Assembly: GCA_963711505.1 (NCBI GenBank)
Contig: CAVQEJ010000003.1
Location: 124,001-188,000, forward strand
Reading direction: 5' to 3'
DNA length: 64,000 nt
Source: JAGWRA01 sp963711505
GTDB lineage: Bacteria; Acidobacteriota; Vicinamibacteria; Vicinamibacterales; CAVVIG01
The notes beneath the pieces were generated by a model, which saw nothing but the letters and a program-made list of their open reading frames with translations, had not been told where the DNA came from and searched no databases. Position numbers and translations under genes: made by a program. Below are positions 63,373 to 64,000 of this stretch, piece by piece. Every line of letters starts with the position of its first letter. The stretch's first letter is position 1.

Positions 63373-64000
63373 CGACGCGGCGCCGCGTGCTCATCGTGCA
63401 GCCGGCTCTTCGGCCGGGGGGCGGTGGTGAGGCAGTGGCCGCCTGGATGGTCGAGGCGCTCCAGGACACCTTCGACGTCACGGTGGTGTCGTGGGAGGCT
63501 GCCGACCTCGATGCCGTCAACCGCCACTACGGCACCTCGCTGCGCGCGTCGCAGATTGCGACGAGCGCCGTGCCGGCGCCGCTGAGGTGGGTCGTGGACC
63601 GGATCCCGATTCGGCTGGCCCTCCTCAAGTGGTCGATCATGACGCGGTTCGCCGCACGTCTGGCGCCGTCGCACGACATCCTCATCAGCGCCGATAACGA
63701 GATCGATCTGGGCCGCCGCGCCATCCAATACATGCACTACCCGCGGGACCTGCGCCCGCGGCCGGCGGCGGACATCCGCTGGTACCACCATCCGGCCGTG
63801 CTGCTCGATCTCTACTACGCGTTCTGCGATGCCCTGCGTCCGGGATCGCGCGAACAGGTCGCGACGAACCTGTCGCTCGCCAACTCGACGTGGACGGCCG
63901 AAAAGGTGAAGCAGCGGTACGGCCTGTCGTGCCGCGTGGTTTACCCTCCGGTCGGTGGCGGATTTCCAGCGGTGCCCTGGGAGGATCGAGACGACAGCTT
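63369..64000 (+). CDS. Family 4-like glycosyltransferase (3' partial)
   Basis: The reading frame is open to the window edge (210 codons). The start RVLIVQPALRPGGGGEAVAA is the GT-B N-terminal loop of family 4 enzymes, and IQYMHYPRDL resembles the corresponding strand in ALG11-like mannosyltransferases. GTG 63369 overlaps the WecA-type stop. The catalytic C-terminal domain lies beyond the edge. It probably adds a sugar to the lipid-linked glycan started by the preceding gene. Confidence 0.82.
   Translation, partial: MTTRRRVLIVQPALRPGGGGEAVAAWMVEALQDTFDVTVVSWEAADLDAVNRHYGTSLRASQIATSAVPAPLRWVVDRIPIRLALLKWSIMTRFAARLAPSHDILISADNEIDLGRRAIQYMHYPRDLRPRPAADIRWYHHPAVLLDLYYAFCDALRPGSREQVATNLSLANSTWTAEKVKQRYGLSCRVVYPPVGGGFPAVPWEDRDDS

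Overview
The window looks like chromosome from a high-GC soil-type acidobacterium, most plausibly class Vicinamibacteria. The main clue is two complete PadR + ADOP pairs (the long MacB/FtsX-like permeases first described as acidobacterial duplicated orphan permeases, each translationally coupled to a PadR repressor) plus a third ADOP remnant. DUF5916, YtcJ-type amidohydrolase, secreted BNR and M14 proteins also fit. Taxonomy is inference; there is no rRNA, CRISPR array, prophage or insertion sequence here.

Layout. 1-9563 (+): end of a non-ribosomal peptide cluster: a truncated NRPS ending in two modules and a thioesterase, an unusual P1B-like ATPase without the CPx motif, and an Fe(II)/2-oxoglutarate amino-acid hydroxylase. 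9706-14757: a secreted M14 carboxypeptidase, then an RHH regulator, a nitrilase-fold amidase and a GNAT enzyme in one operon. 14909-19925 (-): an electron-transfer operon of Cyc2-like cytochrome-porin, type-1 copper protein, monoheme cytochrome c, CuA subunit II and haem-copper oxidase subunit I. 20365-26727 (-): a CusCBA-type metal efflux system with a small Cys/Met/His secreted protein. 26966-27042 (-): tRNA-Pro. 27200-32534: an M20 peptidase and a housekeeping operon (cell-wall amidase, GerMN protein, rph, rdgB). 32705-38128: CPBP protease, small proteins, a 28-residue-repeat protein and a YtcJ-like amidohydrolase. 38195-46760: ADOP/PadR pair, SQR-like flavoprotein with a microprotein, and a secreted BNR-repeat protein. 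46955-52726: Lys-rich secreted protein, DUF5916 protein, katG and a Fur/PerR regulator with a probable operator. 52859-57800: second ADOP/PadR pair and a secreted amidase. 57850-61461: a secreted CHAT-domain peptidase followed by an outer-membrane protein. 62380-64000: a WecA-type glycosyl-1-phosphate transferase and the start of a glycosyltransferase, the likely beginning of a surface-polysaccharide cluster.

The strongest candidate for an undescribed system is the 14.9-19.9 kb operon. Its parts and order resemble the rus-type iron-oxidation route (outer-membrane Cyc2 to cupredoxin and cytochrome c to CuA to terminal oxidase), but subunit I has Gln and Asn where two of the three CuB histidines should be, while both haem sites, the active-site Tyr and the CuA site are retained. 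It may therefore be a divergent member of the superfamily rather than a standard oxygen reductase.

A caveat for the whole annotation: about 20 single-base frameshifts interrupt otherwise well-conserved genes, nearly all being one extra base. They occur in housekeeping genes too (rdgB, katG, fur), so I treat them as probable sequence errors and give each affected gene as one feature with the break position.
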